This document shows positions 37,825 to 49,176 of a stretch of DNA of 64,000 bases, piece after piece. A program made the translations under genes and the position numbers. The notes beneath the pieces are model-generated. The model saw only the letters and a list, made by a program, of their open reading frames with translations. It was not told the DNA's origin and made no database searches. Within the stretch, counting starts at the first letter, position 1; every line of letters begins with the position of its first letter. The stretch lies in the NCBI GenBank assembly GCA_950295325.1, contig OX485809.1:4962001-5026000 (forward strand), written 5' to 3'. The DNA comes from Polytrichum commune (Eukaryota > Streptophyta > Polytrichopsida > Polytrichales > Polytrichaceae).

Positions 37825-40800
37825 ATGGCGGCAGCAGGCACGGGCACCATAATGTTTACAAGGCCTGCTCATCATCAGCTCTTCTCTCCTCCACTCATAA
37901 ACCCATATTCCAGATTGGGATCCAGGACACAGTTGCTTCGTGGGTTCTTAAGCACAGGGGTAGTAGTTGGCAAAATTGCAAAATTGCAGATATGTCGGTG
38001 TGAGGGAGTTTCAAAACAGGTGGAAGGTGAGGAAAGGAGTGATAGTGTTTCGAAGTTGGAGAATGTGGTGGAAATCTCTCCTCAGCAGGTGATAAGACTG
38101 TACGGTGGTTGAGTTCCTTTTGGATTCATCCCCCAAATTTTGCAAATGATCATCTCTACCGAATCAGCAGACGGAAACTTGTGGTGTTGCATAGTTGAAA
38201 AAGTATGGCAAATATACTTAAAATGTGGCCCAAATTGGCGAGGAGGAGGTACTTTAGTAACAGGTCCGGAATTGTTGAGTGTGTAGGTAGATTTTTCCGG
38301 TGATTGAGTTTCCCTTTTGGTCACTATCTTGCAAAAGTTTGCAATGATTTGCTCATCTCTACCGAAGCAGCAGATGGAAACTTGTGGTGTTGCATATTTG
38401 AAAAATTGGCAAATATACTTACATGTGGCTCCAATGGGCGAGGAGGAAGTGTTTCTCGGAGTAATAGCTCCGGAATTGTTGAGTTGTGTAGGTAGAAGAA
38501 GGCTTCTCAAGGTTACCTGCGGCGGTTCCATGGGGAGCCGGCTTACTGTCTTCCACTATGATCATATACTGGGCGGGGTTCCACGTACCGCTCGGTCTGG
38601 GAGGGCTGGCCATTGTTGCCAAACTTCTGCCTCAGCAATCCGGAGATCCACAGGCACAGGTGCATTTCATGTGTTTGATGTTGCAACGTGTGTCATCTAC
38701 ATGCGTTATGTCAAGATAGACAATTCGAATCCATTAAACTTCTATTACGGGCAAAAAACAATGGGTTGGTTTTATCGAGCAAGCTGATTCTGGAGGTGTG
38801 TTGTCATTGAAGAGATTTTGACCGCATGCATTTTTGCTGAAGCCCATAAGATGTAAACCCTAAAATTCAAGGTGTGCTTGTTGCATGTATTGGAAACCTT
38901 CGTCTACATGGTTATGGCAAGATAGACAATTCGAGTCCATAAAAATCTCAATCATGGGCAAATGGGCTCGTTTTCTCGAGGAGAACTGATTCAATCTGGA
39001 GACGTGTTGCCATTGAAGAGATTGACCGTATGCATCCGTGTTGAAATCCTAGAATTTAATGTGCACCCTTAAATTGAGAAGTTATCCAAGTCGCTGCTAC
39101 TTGCCTGGCATAAGATTCTGACTGAAAGTCATTTGGCTGTTTCACTTGCATCAGTTACTCTTATTATGTGCTCTACATTATTGGAGAAAAAACACCACGT
39201 GAATTAGGTTAAGGGTTTAGGGTTGCAGTATATGATTTATATTGCACTATCTGACAGCCAGTCATCCATAGCATTCTCAAGTGGTGTAGTGGGTGTTCTC
39301 GCTAGATAAGCATATTGGAGAGTATACACTCAGATTCTTTTTGGCAAAGTCTTTTAAGTTGTATCTTGGTAGATGGGAGAAAAGGCTATGTCCAAAGATA
39401 TTAGGTAACAATGAGGTCTCAACTAATGAGAGCTTCCAGTCACTTGACTATGCTTGGCTTTCATACATGTCATCAACGGCCTTGATTCTTGAATTTATTC
39501 TTGAAGCTAGAATAGGAACAGAATGTCCTCACACATCCTTAAGAATATTATGTCTCTCATTCTGATTGGCCAATCAAGGTTGTAAGCACTTCCCTGTTTA
39601 GCTTTCAAGCACCGAGGTTTCATCACCTGAGCTTCAAATTGTTATACCTAATATCCGCAGGCAATTTCAGTAGCATTCGTGCAGCTTCTGGAACTGGCTG
39701 GAACATTTTGGCTCATACAATCCACACTGGCACCATATGGTGATGAAGTACCCGGCTTTGCGAGCTTCAAGTGCAATAAAATTTGGAAGGACAGGGGTTG
39801 GTTACCTGCATCAGCGGTTGGCTTGCTACTTCTTGTGCTTGCAGTGGGTGCAACAGCGAGCTTAACTCAGGATGTTTCTTCTTCTGAGGTACATTAAACC
39901 CTATACCCTAAATCCTAAAATCTGCAGTGTTCCTTTGACCCCATAGCATTCTTAAGCATGTGCAAGGACATTCTCTTTCTCTTCTAGCTTCAAGAATAAA
40001 TCCAAGAATAAAGGTAATGATTACATGCATGACTGCCAAGCATTGTTAAGTGGTAAGCTCTCGTTAGTGTACACCTCCTTCATTATTACTGATCTATTTT
40101 TGGATGAGGCCTTCACTTATGTACCGAGATTCAACTAAAATATCTTGCCAAAAAGAATCTCACCGAGTCTATACTCTCCAAGATGATTATCAAGGGAGAC
40201 CACCCACTGCACCACTCAAGAATGCTATGACGGTGCATAATCTCGCTTAGGGTTTGATGTGTGCACTGTCAATGTAATGTCCATGTGCCTATTGTGGGCA
40301 CTTCCAACTCCATAGAGTAATCTGGCTGGCGTATCAGTGAGTGGAAGATACCATTCTACTAGCAAATCTTAATGATGATTAATGTCGATGACAAATTTGC
40401 GCATCAGAATTTGTGCACATGGGGGATCAAAAGTCAAACTGTGAATTCCATGATTCATAAAGTGGTCATGTAGGAGGGAGACTCACCATTTCAAGGCTCA
40501 CCTGTACATTCAAACAAGCATGTCTTGTGTTTCAAACTTGGCCTATCAGACACCTACTTGTTGGATAGGTAATGGAAGTGGTTAGAAAATAAGAATTTAT
40601 TCCTCCAATTAGGAAGTGGTCCCAAAGTGGTTCCACTCCTTCAACTGCCAACATCAAGATCCGTGAATGAATGTGGATGCCTACTCTAAGGTTGTACAAC
40701 TATGCATAGAATGGCCTCATCACTTCTGATATACCTACACAAGATCAGAGTCTAACCATTTTTTTTGTATGCTTAATAAAGTCCGCTTAAAAACCCTAAA

Positions 40801-41219
40801 GTGACCATATAACACAATGATATGTGCAAATAACATGTTTGTTGCTTCTGTAATGTGCATGCTCGCAGGTTGGCAACAACGAGGCTTCTGCTTCATTGGC
40901 AAACATACTCACCAGCACACCTCTTGCTCAATTGGCCATGTATGTGACGTACTGTGGCATTACTCCATATTTAGAAGAATATGTGTACAGGGGATTTTTG
41001 TTGTCGTCTTTGTCAAAGTACATGAGATGGCCATTTGCAGTTGTGGTGAGTGCCCTCGTATTTTCTGGCAGCCATTTCTCATTGCAAGGTTTTCTGCCAC
41101 TATTTTTGGTAGGTTGTTGCTTAGGAACGGCGTATACGTGGACCGGAAACTTAGCTACATCATTTGTAATTCACAGTTTATACAATGCAGTTGTGCTCTC
41201 AAAGGCCTTCACATCTTAA
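37825..41219 (+). CDS. CPBP-family (CAAX protease-like) membrane protease, probably plastid
   Basis: Four exons, all with phase-0 introns and GT-AG borders, give 336 residues: 37825-38088, 38492-38659, 39661-39888 and 40869-41219. Residues 1 to about 60 are basic and rich in Ser, Arg and Leu with almost no acidic residues, as in a chloroplast transit peptide. Several hydrophobic segments follow, at about 102-130, 150-165, 195-212 and 275-330. Exon 4 contains the complete CPBP/Abi signature. Motif 1 is EEYVYR (E256, E257, R261), motif 2 is F285-S-G-S-H289, and motif 3 is H322-S-L-Y-N326. These are the predicted intramembrane catalytic and metal-binding residues of the family. The substrate is unknown; plant members mostly sit in plastid membranes, so location here is inferred. 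The gene is divergent from KINB. Intron 1 holds a tandem duplication that includes its acceptor. Confidence 0.92.
38103..38495. repeat. Tandem duplication in CPBP intron 1 covering the 3' splice site
   Basis: CGGTGGTTGAGTTCCTTTTG (38103) and CGGTGATTGAGTTTCCCTTTTGG (38298, quoted in part: CGGTGATTGAGTTTCCC) begin two similar units of about 190 bp. Both contain GAAACTTGTGGTGTTGCATA, and both end in CGGAATTGTTGAG followed by TGTGTAGGTAG. The second unit's TAG is the used acceptor at 38491. Use of the first unit's TAG would reach an in-frame stop within six codons. Confidence 0.82.
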
Positions 41220-43403
41220 AAGCTCTTAAGTGTCATTGTGTGTCATGGCCTTTTCTCTGCCACTTTTGGGAGTTTATAGTCTGTCAGGAGCTTCGACTGG
41301 TTTCTGGGATAACACATTCTTGCCAAAATGTTTCTCAAAAGATCATGCTATTGAAAATATCCACATAAGTAGCATACTTCGTTGGAATCTTATTGGTAGT
41401 CAAACACGAGAAAGTTCTTCGAGCAAATTCTCTTGTTCGTATGGCAGAGAACCATAGGCTCAAGAATCTGTAATGGTACCTCACTTCAACGCAATTTCTG
41501 TTGTTCTCATGTTGTCGAACTACTACTATTAGCACCTGAGCGAATTGCACATTGCCTAACTTACTCGCTAGAAACAATATGCTGAGATGAATTAAGCTCG
41601 GAAGCAGCAGTTCAGGGTTTAGGGTTTATTGATTAGAGTGTATGAGCTGCAGATGACACTATGCAAACTTCAGAGTGATTGTTGGATTTTGGGCGAGTAT
41701 TTGGAGTGATTTATATTGATACAACGCTTAATGAAGAGCACTAAAAATCAAGACCACATTGAGCTACATCCTGAGCAGATGTCCAGACTTTTGGGATGTT
41801 TGAACCCTTCCGTTGACGAGCGTCTTTGCATCGACCACAATATAATGTACTCGGTAAGAATCTCCCTGTTGCTTATAAGTAGTCTCCGGTGCTTGCACTC
41901 AAAATCAGGGGATTAGGCCCCAGACCATATCTTCAAAAGTAGGAAGAAAAACAGAGTTACTATGCTTTCTGCTGAACTTGGTTCTTGAAAATAAACACCA
42001 AACGCTTCACCTCGGAAACAGATCAACAACCTTGCGAAGTGCCTGAACATATCCGTTAACCCACCTCACAAACTCGTGCTCGCCGTACACTCTGTTGTGA
42101 TAAGCTTACAAACAACATTGTGAGGCGACAACTTTCTTGAGAAACCCCACCTGGCAACCCACATCAACTTTTTAATTCACAGTTTTCGGAACAGGGTGAG
42201 ATTAGGAACTACATTGAGAATGGCGGGAAGATATAACTTAAGCTCAGGTGTAAGTATTATCCACTTGAGACACCGATGACTGAAATTTGAATGACACTGC
42301 AGTATGTATGAGATAACTCAACTTTACGGAGTTGCTAAATACATCATGTTACTTGCACCATCATGTTTGTACGATGGAAGAGTTGCCATGAGTCACAGGT
42401 CCCAGAGCTTGAAAAAAACGAGGGAAAATGTGGTACAGGTTGGTCATGTCATATTTTCAGCAGCTTTTTGCGGCAGAGTAAGTTGAAGTTTACATAAATG
42501 ACATACTTACATATTTTAACATGGACCTGAAAGAGAGGCGGTGAATGGACATCGCATGTCAGGGTACAAGACTCTGACGTTCCTTTTTCTTTTCTTTCTT
42601 TTCTTTCTTTTCATATTTTAACATAACCCATCAAAACTGCGGAGAGGGCCTACACTTCATCTAGGATTCCTTTCCCCTTATCCCCGCATATAGGACGTTT
42701 ACGTTGAGTTTGCCACTCTGGTTTTGCCATTTCTTCATTCATTTCATTTCAGTTTAGGTTTGCTGTTGTTTGTCCCTGCCGACCTGGCATGGTCGGGAGT
42801 TCCTTTTCCTTCCGAGTGTGTCACATTGATTCCTCAGTAATCTTGGGTTTCCTGTAGTTTGCCTTTCGGAACTTAGTTCAAGAATGCTAATAAGTTGCTG
42901 ATAGTTTTCTTGTCAGGTAGGTGAAATCTGTAAAACCTTTCTGGGGGTTCTCTGGGCTTAGTTCCCGCCAAATACATAGGTAAGTAGCGATTGAATGTGC
43001 AACAACAACAACAGAATCGTGCAGAACAGAATGTCGAGAAGTCAGAGGGAGTGATCATTATCAACGATGATAATTTGAGGAGAAAATGGAGTTGCTGAAC
43101 ATTATAGGGGGATGATGATTTGTGATGATGATGGAGCTAAGAACGCGAGCTGGGTTTCAGTGGACATTAAAGTGCAATGCACTTCCGCAGCCATGGCGGA
43201 TGTGAAAGATTGTTGTTATGTGCCAAATTGGTATGGGTGACCTCGGAGGTCTCGGAGAAGGGGCGAAGATGATGCAACACCTTATTATTGCAAAGTAGAG
43301 GTGCAATGGAGATGAGGCAAAGGAAAGGTAAAAGGGAAAAGGAACTCGCATTGAAGTGAGTGGTGGTGGGATTTATTTGGAGATTGATAATTGGGGGTTG
43401 GCG
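41220..43403. other. Intergenic: CPBP 3' end and CENH3 upstream region
   Basis: No further exon is visible between the CPBP stop and the CENH3 start. A TTTAGGG doublet lies near 41615, and a CTTTT-type pyrimidine repeat at about 42583-42614. The CENH3 promoter should lie in the last kilobase. I cannot mark its elements. Confidence 0.5.
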
Positions 43404-46400
43404 ATGGCGAGGAGGAAGAGCAGCGACCCCCAAAGAGCTGGGGGTGCTTCTACAAGTGCTGCTGGAGCTGCGCACCGACCCACCAGGAAGCACCGGTGGC
43501 GACCAGGCACAAAGGCGTTGCGAGAGATTCGATATTATCAAAAGACTTGCGACCTCCTCATTCCTCGTCTCCCTTTTGCCCGCGTGGTCAGTGTCTTCCT
43601 TCCCTTCCCTTCCTTCTTCAATGCCTGCCCCCTCCTTCCTTCCTTCTCTGCATTGTGTTGTGACTGCTCAATTTTTGCTTCTCCAACCCCTTCGGATGGA
43701 CATGGCTGTGGGATTTTTGTACAACTTTAAGAACCCAACCTTAGATGATATGCCTCCGATTCCCAGCCTTGGTAGGTTACCCATGTGCAAGGGCAGTCTT
43801 TGTGCCGATGACATGAGGGTGAGATTGAACGAGAAGTGACTCCATAAGCTCGGAGACAAGAGGGTTTTTGAAGCATTTGAAAGGAAGAAGGGTTTGAATG
43901 AGTCGTTTCTTCACTCCTTTTAATGCCTCTCTTCTCTTCCTCTGGGCTCAATTTTTTTTTCTCCAACTCTCTCTCTCTCTCACCACAGATTTTGGCCGGT
44001 TACAGCACCTGCCTGTATGGGATGAAGACATAGCTGTTGGATTAAAGAACACAAGCTCAGATGAACATGCCTCCGATTTCCAGCCATGGTAGGTTAACCC
44101 ATGTGCAAGGGCAGTCTTTGTGCCAATGACATCATGCTGAGATTGAACGAGGAGTGACTCCTTAAGCTCGGAGACAAGAGTTTTTGAAGCAGTTGAAGGA
44201 AGAAGGGTTTGAAATAGGTAGAGTGATGGAAGCCGCGCTTGTTTCTCCACTCCTCCAACGCCTCCCCTCTTCTCTGCAATCATTTTTTTGGTTCTCCAGC
44301 ACTCTCGCTCTCTTTTCTCTTCAGATTTTGGCCGGTTTCACCATCTGCCTGTGTCGAATGAGGACATACCTGTGGTATTCTATTACGAGTTAAACAACCC
44401 AAGCTTCGATGAGTATACCTCCGACACCCCCCCCCCCCCGCTACCCTACCAAGTACAAGGGCAATATTTATTCCAACAATATCGCGTGAACTCCATTACC
44501 TCGAAGACATGAGGGTTTTTGAAGCATTTGGAAGGAAGAAGGGTTTTAATGGGTTTGAGTATTGGAAGTCCCTCTCGGTTGGCATATTCTTACACCCTAC
44601 ATGTTGTATCGGATTAGGACTTGACTGTGGGATTCTTGTACAAGTTCAAGAACCGAATCTTAGATGAATCTGCCTCCGATGACCCTCTATAAGCTCCGAG
44701 ATAAGAGCTTTTGAAGCGTTTGAAAGGAAGAAGTGTATATTATCCTGAGCTACTTTTGTCTGTTTCAGCAAAGAAAATCCTCTACATTGACTAAACTTTA
44801 GAGCCTGCTCTCATCAAGTTCTACCGGTATTCAGGAGCTGTATGAGAGCATCAAATTTCTCTGGAAACAAAAAACTGGAACGAAATGACACAGTGGTGGT
44901 GGCTCATTCCTGACAACTCTTGGGGCTTGTTATTCAAACATGGGAGCTTATTTACAGCATTCTTCTCAGTCTGAAGAATGTGGCTCTCTCAGCATTTTTT
45001 CTATCAAACTTCTTCACTGTGATATGGTGCTTTGCGTAACATACATCACATATTTCCAAAGAAGATAAAATGGATGGAGATTATTCAAGTGGACGCTCCC
45101 ATTGGAAATTATAACCTGAAGGTAATGTGTCTGCTGACATGTGCAGGTCAAGGAGATTTCAACTCAATTTTCTGCAGAGGTGTCTCGATGGACAGCGGAA
45201 GCTTTGACAGCCCTTCAAGAGGTATGATCTATGCAGCATTATTTGTTGGCTGGAGATTAGTGAGCAGTTTGAATTGAAAAGTTTGGTGAATGAGAGACTT
45301 TCATACAAGCTTAGGTTTGCACCAGTGTCAGTCTGGTACCGTCTTTTTTTTATACTATTCTGGTATTTATAATGAGGATTTCACATTTTTTGATACCAGT
45401 ATGGTACTTGATGGTATTTTTGTTTTTGATACCATTCAGGTCTATACTATGCAAAAACCCACATACTTATGCAAAATCGCCCTAGTATCAATATGCTTTA
45501 GAATGGTTTTCACCCAAACAATAACTCGGGTATACAAAGATTCTCTCACCTTGAACTACCCACCAGATATCAGTATTTGACTGGTATTACAATTTTGATA
45601 CCTATGGGGAGTTTCTTTGATACCATTGTTGATGTTGATTATAGGTACCATGCATTCACTTATATATTAGACCAACATCAGTTTGCACCAATGTTGGACC
45701 AATATGTAGGTGAATGCATCGTATCAAAGAACCCACCCAGCTGGTATCAAAATTCTAATACCAATCAAATATTGGTACTTGGTGGGTAGGTCAAGGTGAG
45801 AGGATCTTTGTATACCCGAGTCATTATTTGGGTCAAGACCATCCAAACACCATCTTCATACTAGGGTAGTTTGACCTAGGTATGAAGGTTCCTGCATGGT
45901 AAGTTATATAGACCGAAATCGTTTTAAAAAAACCCTCAAATACAGGTATCCTAACAATATTGACAGAATGTGAAATGTGAAATTATATATACCTGAGTGA
46001 TATCAGAAAAAAATTTGGTACCATTCCAACTCTGGTTTGCACTCACGATTTTGTGATAGCTAAGTTTGAACATGGGGAACTCCAACTTGCATATCATTAT
46101 TACCTTCAGTTTTCTGCGTGTATACCAATTGCACATTTGAAAGAGGTTAGCTCCTGTGTACGTTTGTTTGCAGGCAACTGAGGACTACTCTGTCCATTTA
46201 TTTGAAGATACCAATTTGTGTGCCATCCATGGCAAGCGAGTCACTATAAGTAAGTAATTTCATTCTACTAGTTTGATCATTCTATGTTACCTATGCAGGT
46301 GTAAAACATGTATGAAAAGATCATGGGTTAGTGATATGCAAATTTGATCAGGAAAACATAGGCTCACATATGTGTCAGGTCGAATGTTGAAGTCTATTAG

Positions 46401-46726
46401 TGCTTCATTACAAACTTCCAAAGGGTGGTGTACAATGTCATTATCATGTAATATATATGTATTGATATTACATAACAATCTGCTTCTTATCAGTGTCATG
46501 TGGCACAGTTGAATAAAGGAGAATGACAAAGCAAAGAATTATATTGGAAATATATGATGTTATTTCAACAGTTCATAAGTTTTACGGGATAATTTGTAAG
46601 TTTGTCATGTTTCTTTACACAAGTATTGTATCAATACTGATATGCCTAACATGTGGAACTGGCGCAGTGCCCAAGGACTTACAGTTGGCTAGACGGCTAA
46701 GAGGAGTCATTGACAAAAGTTCATGA
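43404..46726 (+). CDS. CENH3: Centromeric histone H3 variant (CENP-A homologue)
   Basis: This histone replaces H3 in centromeric nucleosomes and specifies kinetochore assembly. Four exons, 43404-43586, 45147-45221, 46174-46249 and 46668-46726, close in frame to 130 residues with GT-AG borders. The last intron splits the ATG codon of Met112. The fold is clear: [14 protein letters not shown] (alpha-N), [12 protein letters not shown] (alpha-1), [15 protein letters not shown] (loop 1), [20 protein letters not shown] (alpha-2), then [20 protein letters not shown] (loop 2 and alpha-3). It is CENH3 rather than canonical H3 for three reasons. Loop 1 has one extra residue and carries R75-W76 where H3 has RF. 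The tail lacks the ARTKQTARKS sequence. The protein ends RGVIDKSS. The tail before the alpha-N helix is only about 33 residues, short for plants. ATG context GCGATGG is good and no upstream in-frame ATG exists. Confidence 0.95.
43660..44735. repeat. Imperfect tandem repeats in CENH3 intron 1
   Basis: About four diverged units of roughly 200-340 bp lie here. Shared blocks are GATATGCCTCCGATTCCCAG-like sequence, CATGTGCAAGGGCAGTCTTT, CTCGGAGACAAGAG, and GAAGCATTTGAAAGGAAGAA. Units start near 43680, 44015, 44345 and 44610, and the last is shortest. Many overlapping open frames arise here on both strands. None resembles a known family. Confidence 0.75.
45312..46044. mobile_element. Foldback element filling most of CENH3 intron 2
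   Basis: The two halves are long mirrored arms of about 340 bp, meeting near 45680. The left arm has GGTTTGCACC at its start, CCTAGTATCAATATGCTTTA, AACTCGGGTATACAAAGATT and CTCACCTTGAACTACCCACC. The right arm has their complements in reverse order, for example GGTGGGTAGGTCAAGGTGAG and ATACCCGAGTCATTATTTGG. The element is about 730 of the 952 bp of the intron. Single-arm relatives occur at 5145, 24400 and 58795. Confidence 0.82.
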
Positions 46727-48672
46727 TGGCATATCCATTCACTGTGCACTTCTTACCACCATTTTACTACCTCCAAACTGTAGGACCATAGATTACCAGG
46801 GGAAAAGATTAGAATTCAGAATCTTCTTTAGGTGAAAAGTGCAAGCCTAGTCCACAATAGCAAACTAGGAGTTAGTCTTACTTCCAGAATCACACATGGC
46901 ACTGGATTGTAACTTGTTGAAAACGTAGTGAACCTTTTCAATCTCCAGGTCCATGACAGATTGAGTTTTTAAAGATCAATTGACAAAGACATTCATTGTA
47001 CTGTGTATAGCAGCAAATGTCAAGAAATGAAACACGATCATGTGGCTACGCAACATTGTCATTAAGTGTTGATACTGGTGAGTACTGAATTTTCACACCC
47101 TTGGAATTGTGCCACTTTCTTTTGAATTAAAGAGAAAAATTTGTAGGTATATAAATATCAGCTCATAAATCAATTGGATGGCTCCCTGTAGAATTTTATA
47201 TCTACACGCACTTCACAACCCACCAAAGTATTCTAAATCACAATCCCTTGTCCCTATTTATTTGATAACTTCCAGGAGCAGTGTTCTCCTGTGAACACAC
47301 AAACTCACATTATTTGATTGTGTCAAGGTGACCTGTTAGTACTGATCTTGAATAGGTACTAGAAGCTTCAATCCTCATTCGCTTCCTTGCAATTCATCAC
47401 CCTTGTGGCTTTTTGCAGACAATTGATTGTCCCATGCTGCTCTTACTATTAAATACAAAGCTACTTAAAGTGATCCTATTGTGCCAATTACCTTGTTGGA
47501 TTAGCCTTTTAAACTGGATTCAAAATTCTTGCAAATATTTGAATCATATCTCAACTTCCTATGGAGTATTTTCTAAGTCATAATATTTTAATGCTCGTTG
47601 TGGTGTTCGGTTTTAATAAGCATATTCTGATTCAAGCACTTACTCTTAACCAAGGCACATAAATGTCCTTATTTTATCCAAGATTAAAAAAAATTGGCTT
47701 TGTTTTGATACTTAGAAATTTGAGTCCCAATTTAGTATGGATTTTCTAAGAGTATAGATTTGAAATTATAGGGTATGAGGGTTGCATGGACATGATAATG
47801 CAAGCACAACACTTAGTGCATTACCTAGTAGGTACGTAACACAAGAGGAACTAGCATCTGCAAATATCACTATGTAGGGGAGGTTGAGATTGCTAAGTGA
47901 GAACACTCAATTGATGAAATCATGGACAAAATATTTGTGAAGTTGCCTTTGAATGGTTTCAAAACAAAAGCTATAATATTGGGTCTTGTGTCAAGCTACG
48001 TATGGACATGTTGTACTCAAAGATCCCCAAATGTCCTTCAAAAACAAAATTGGGAACATTTTTTCTTAACCACAACACTACTTATCAAAAGTATAGTTTA
48101 CTAGGAAGAGCAATTGGTTTTTGATCCATGCCACATTTGCAAAGTGGACAAGTTTTTGGCAGACATTAAGTTCGCCCATACGAACTATGGGGGGTGTCAG
48201 ATCCGGGCGGGGGCAACCGCCAGGGAAATTTCTGAACCCGACCAAAAATTGTTGTCCGCCCCGCTCAACATCGAAAAAAATATTGCCCTTGCATTCTTGA
48301 AGGCGGCTTGACTAGAAATCCCATATTGAGTGCACTTCACCTTCAAGGTCTAAAATCCAATATATATGTGCACTTCCAATTAGTAATAAGCAATTCATTG
48401 GGATTTCATCAATGAAGCACGTAATTAACTTGGAAGTCAAATAAAATTACAAAATCCTCATTAACATTGAGGTTATAAATTTTTTGACTTACCATTTGAA
48501 ATTGTCTTTGTCATTCTAAAATGACACTTAAATTTAGTGTGCTGATTTAGTATGTATATTTTATTATATTTTAGTAACGCCGCCTACTTTCACAAGTATT
48601 CATACACAATTAATTAATTAAATGTAATTACTGGAATTAATTAATTCATTCATTTAATTACTGGAATGAATT
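46727..48672. other. Gene-free stretch after CENH3
   Basis: This begins with the CENH3 3' untranslated region. No other gene is supported. A short GC-rich patch at 48180-48310 has an open frame but no recognisable motif. Confidence 0.5.
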
Positions 48673-49167
48673 CCCAGGGAGTGCACTGTTCAAGTATTGT
48701 ATTTATACACGTGGGTGCACAAAAAGGGTATTATTTAAAACAAGCATGTACAAAATGTACGTACAAGAGACATATTGCTATTAAGCAAGAAGTAGATATA
48801 CATGAGGCTATAGAAAAATATATGTAAAGTACGCATTTACGCGTTTACGCGTTCAAGTCAGACCTGGACCAAGAATCATGTGTTTTTTCATCCACTAAGT
48901 AACGACTTTATAACTAAAAATCCATGATTTGATATTATACATATAATAGGGCCATATTTTTGCATTTCCAAACATTTGTACACATGTTATATACAATTTC
49001 TGTATTTGTTTTTGGACCCTTGTGTACGTATGGAAATGTATTTTGAAGCAATGAGATTTGTAAGTATATTGCTTGATTTTAGCAAAAATAAAATGTATAC
49101 AGGGGTATTTTAATAAGGGGCATGCACGCACGTGATGCTTGGTTTTAATGAATAGTGCACTCCCTGA
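48673..49167. mobile_element. MITE with CAGGGAGTGCACT ends and a 9-bp direct repeat
   Basis: CAGGGAGTGCACTGTTCAAG at the left is mirrored by GAATAGTGCACTCCCTGA at the right. GAATGAATT lies on both sides (48664-48672 and 49168-49176). A 9-bp duplication would suit Mutator-type elements, but the CAGGG terminus resembles hAT, and the exact boundary is uncertain by one or two bases because the flank is itself repetitive. It is about 495 bp and non-coding. Confidence 0.7.
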
Positions 49168-49176
49168 GAATGAATT

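Noticed and set aside
43356-43839. Longer overlapping frames of 124-159 codons around the CENH3 start
   Set aside because: One is the CENH3 exon read through its donor site into intron 1; the others are shadow frames with no histone similarity.
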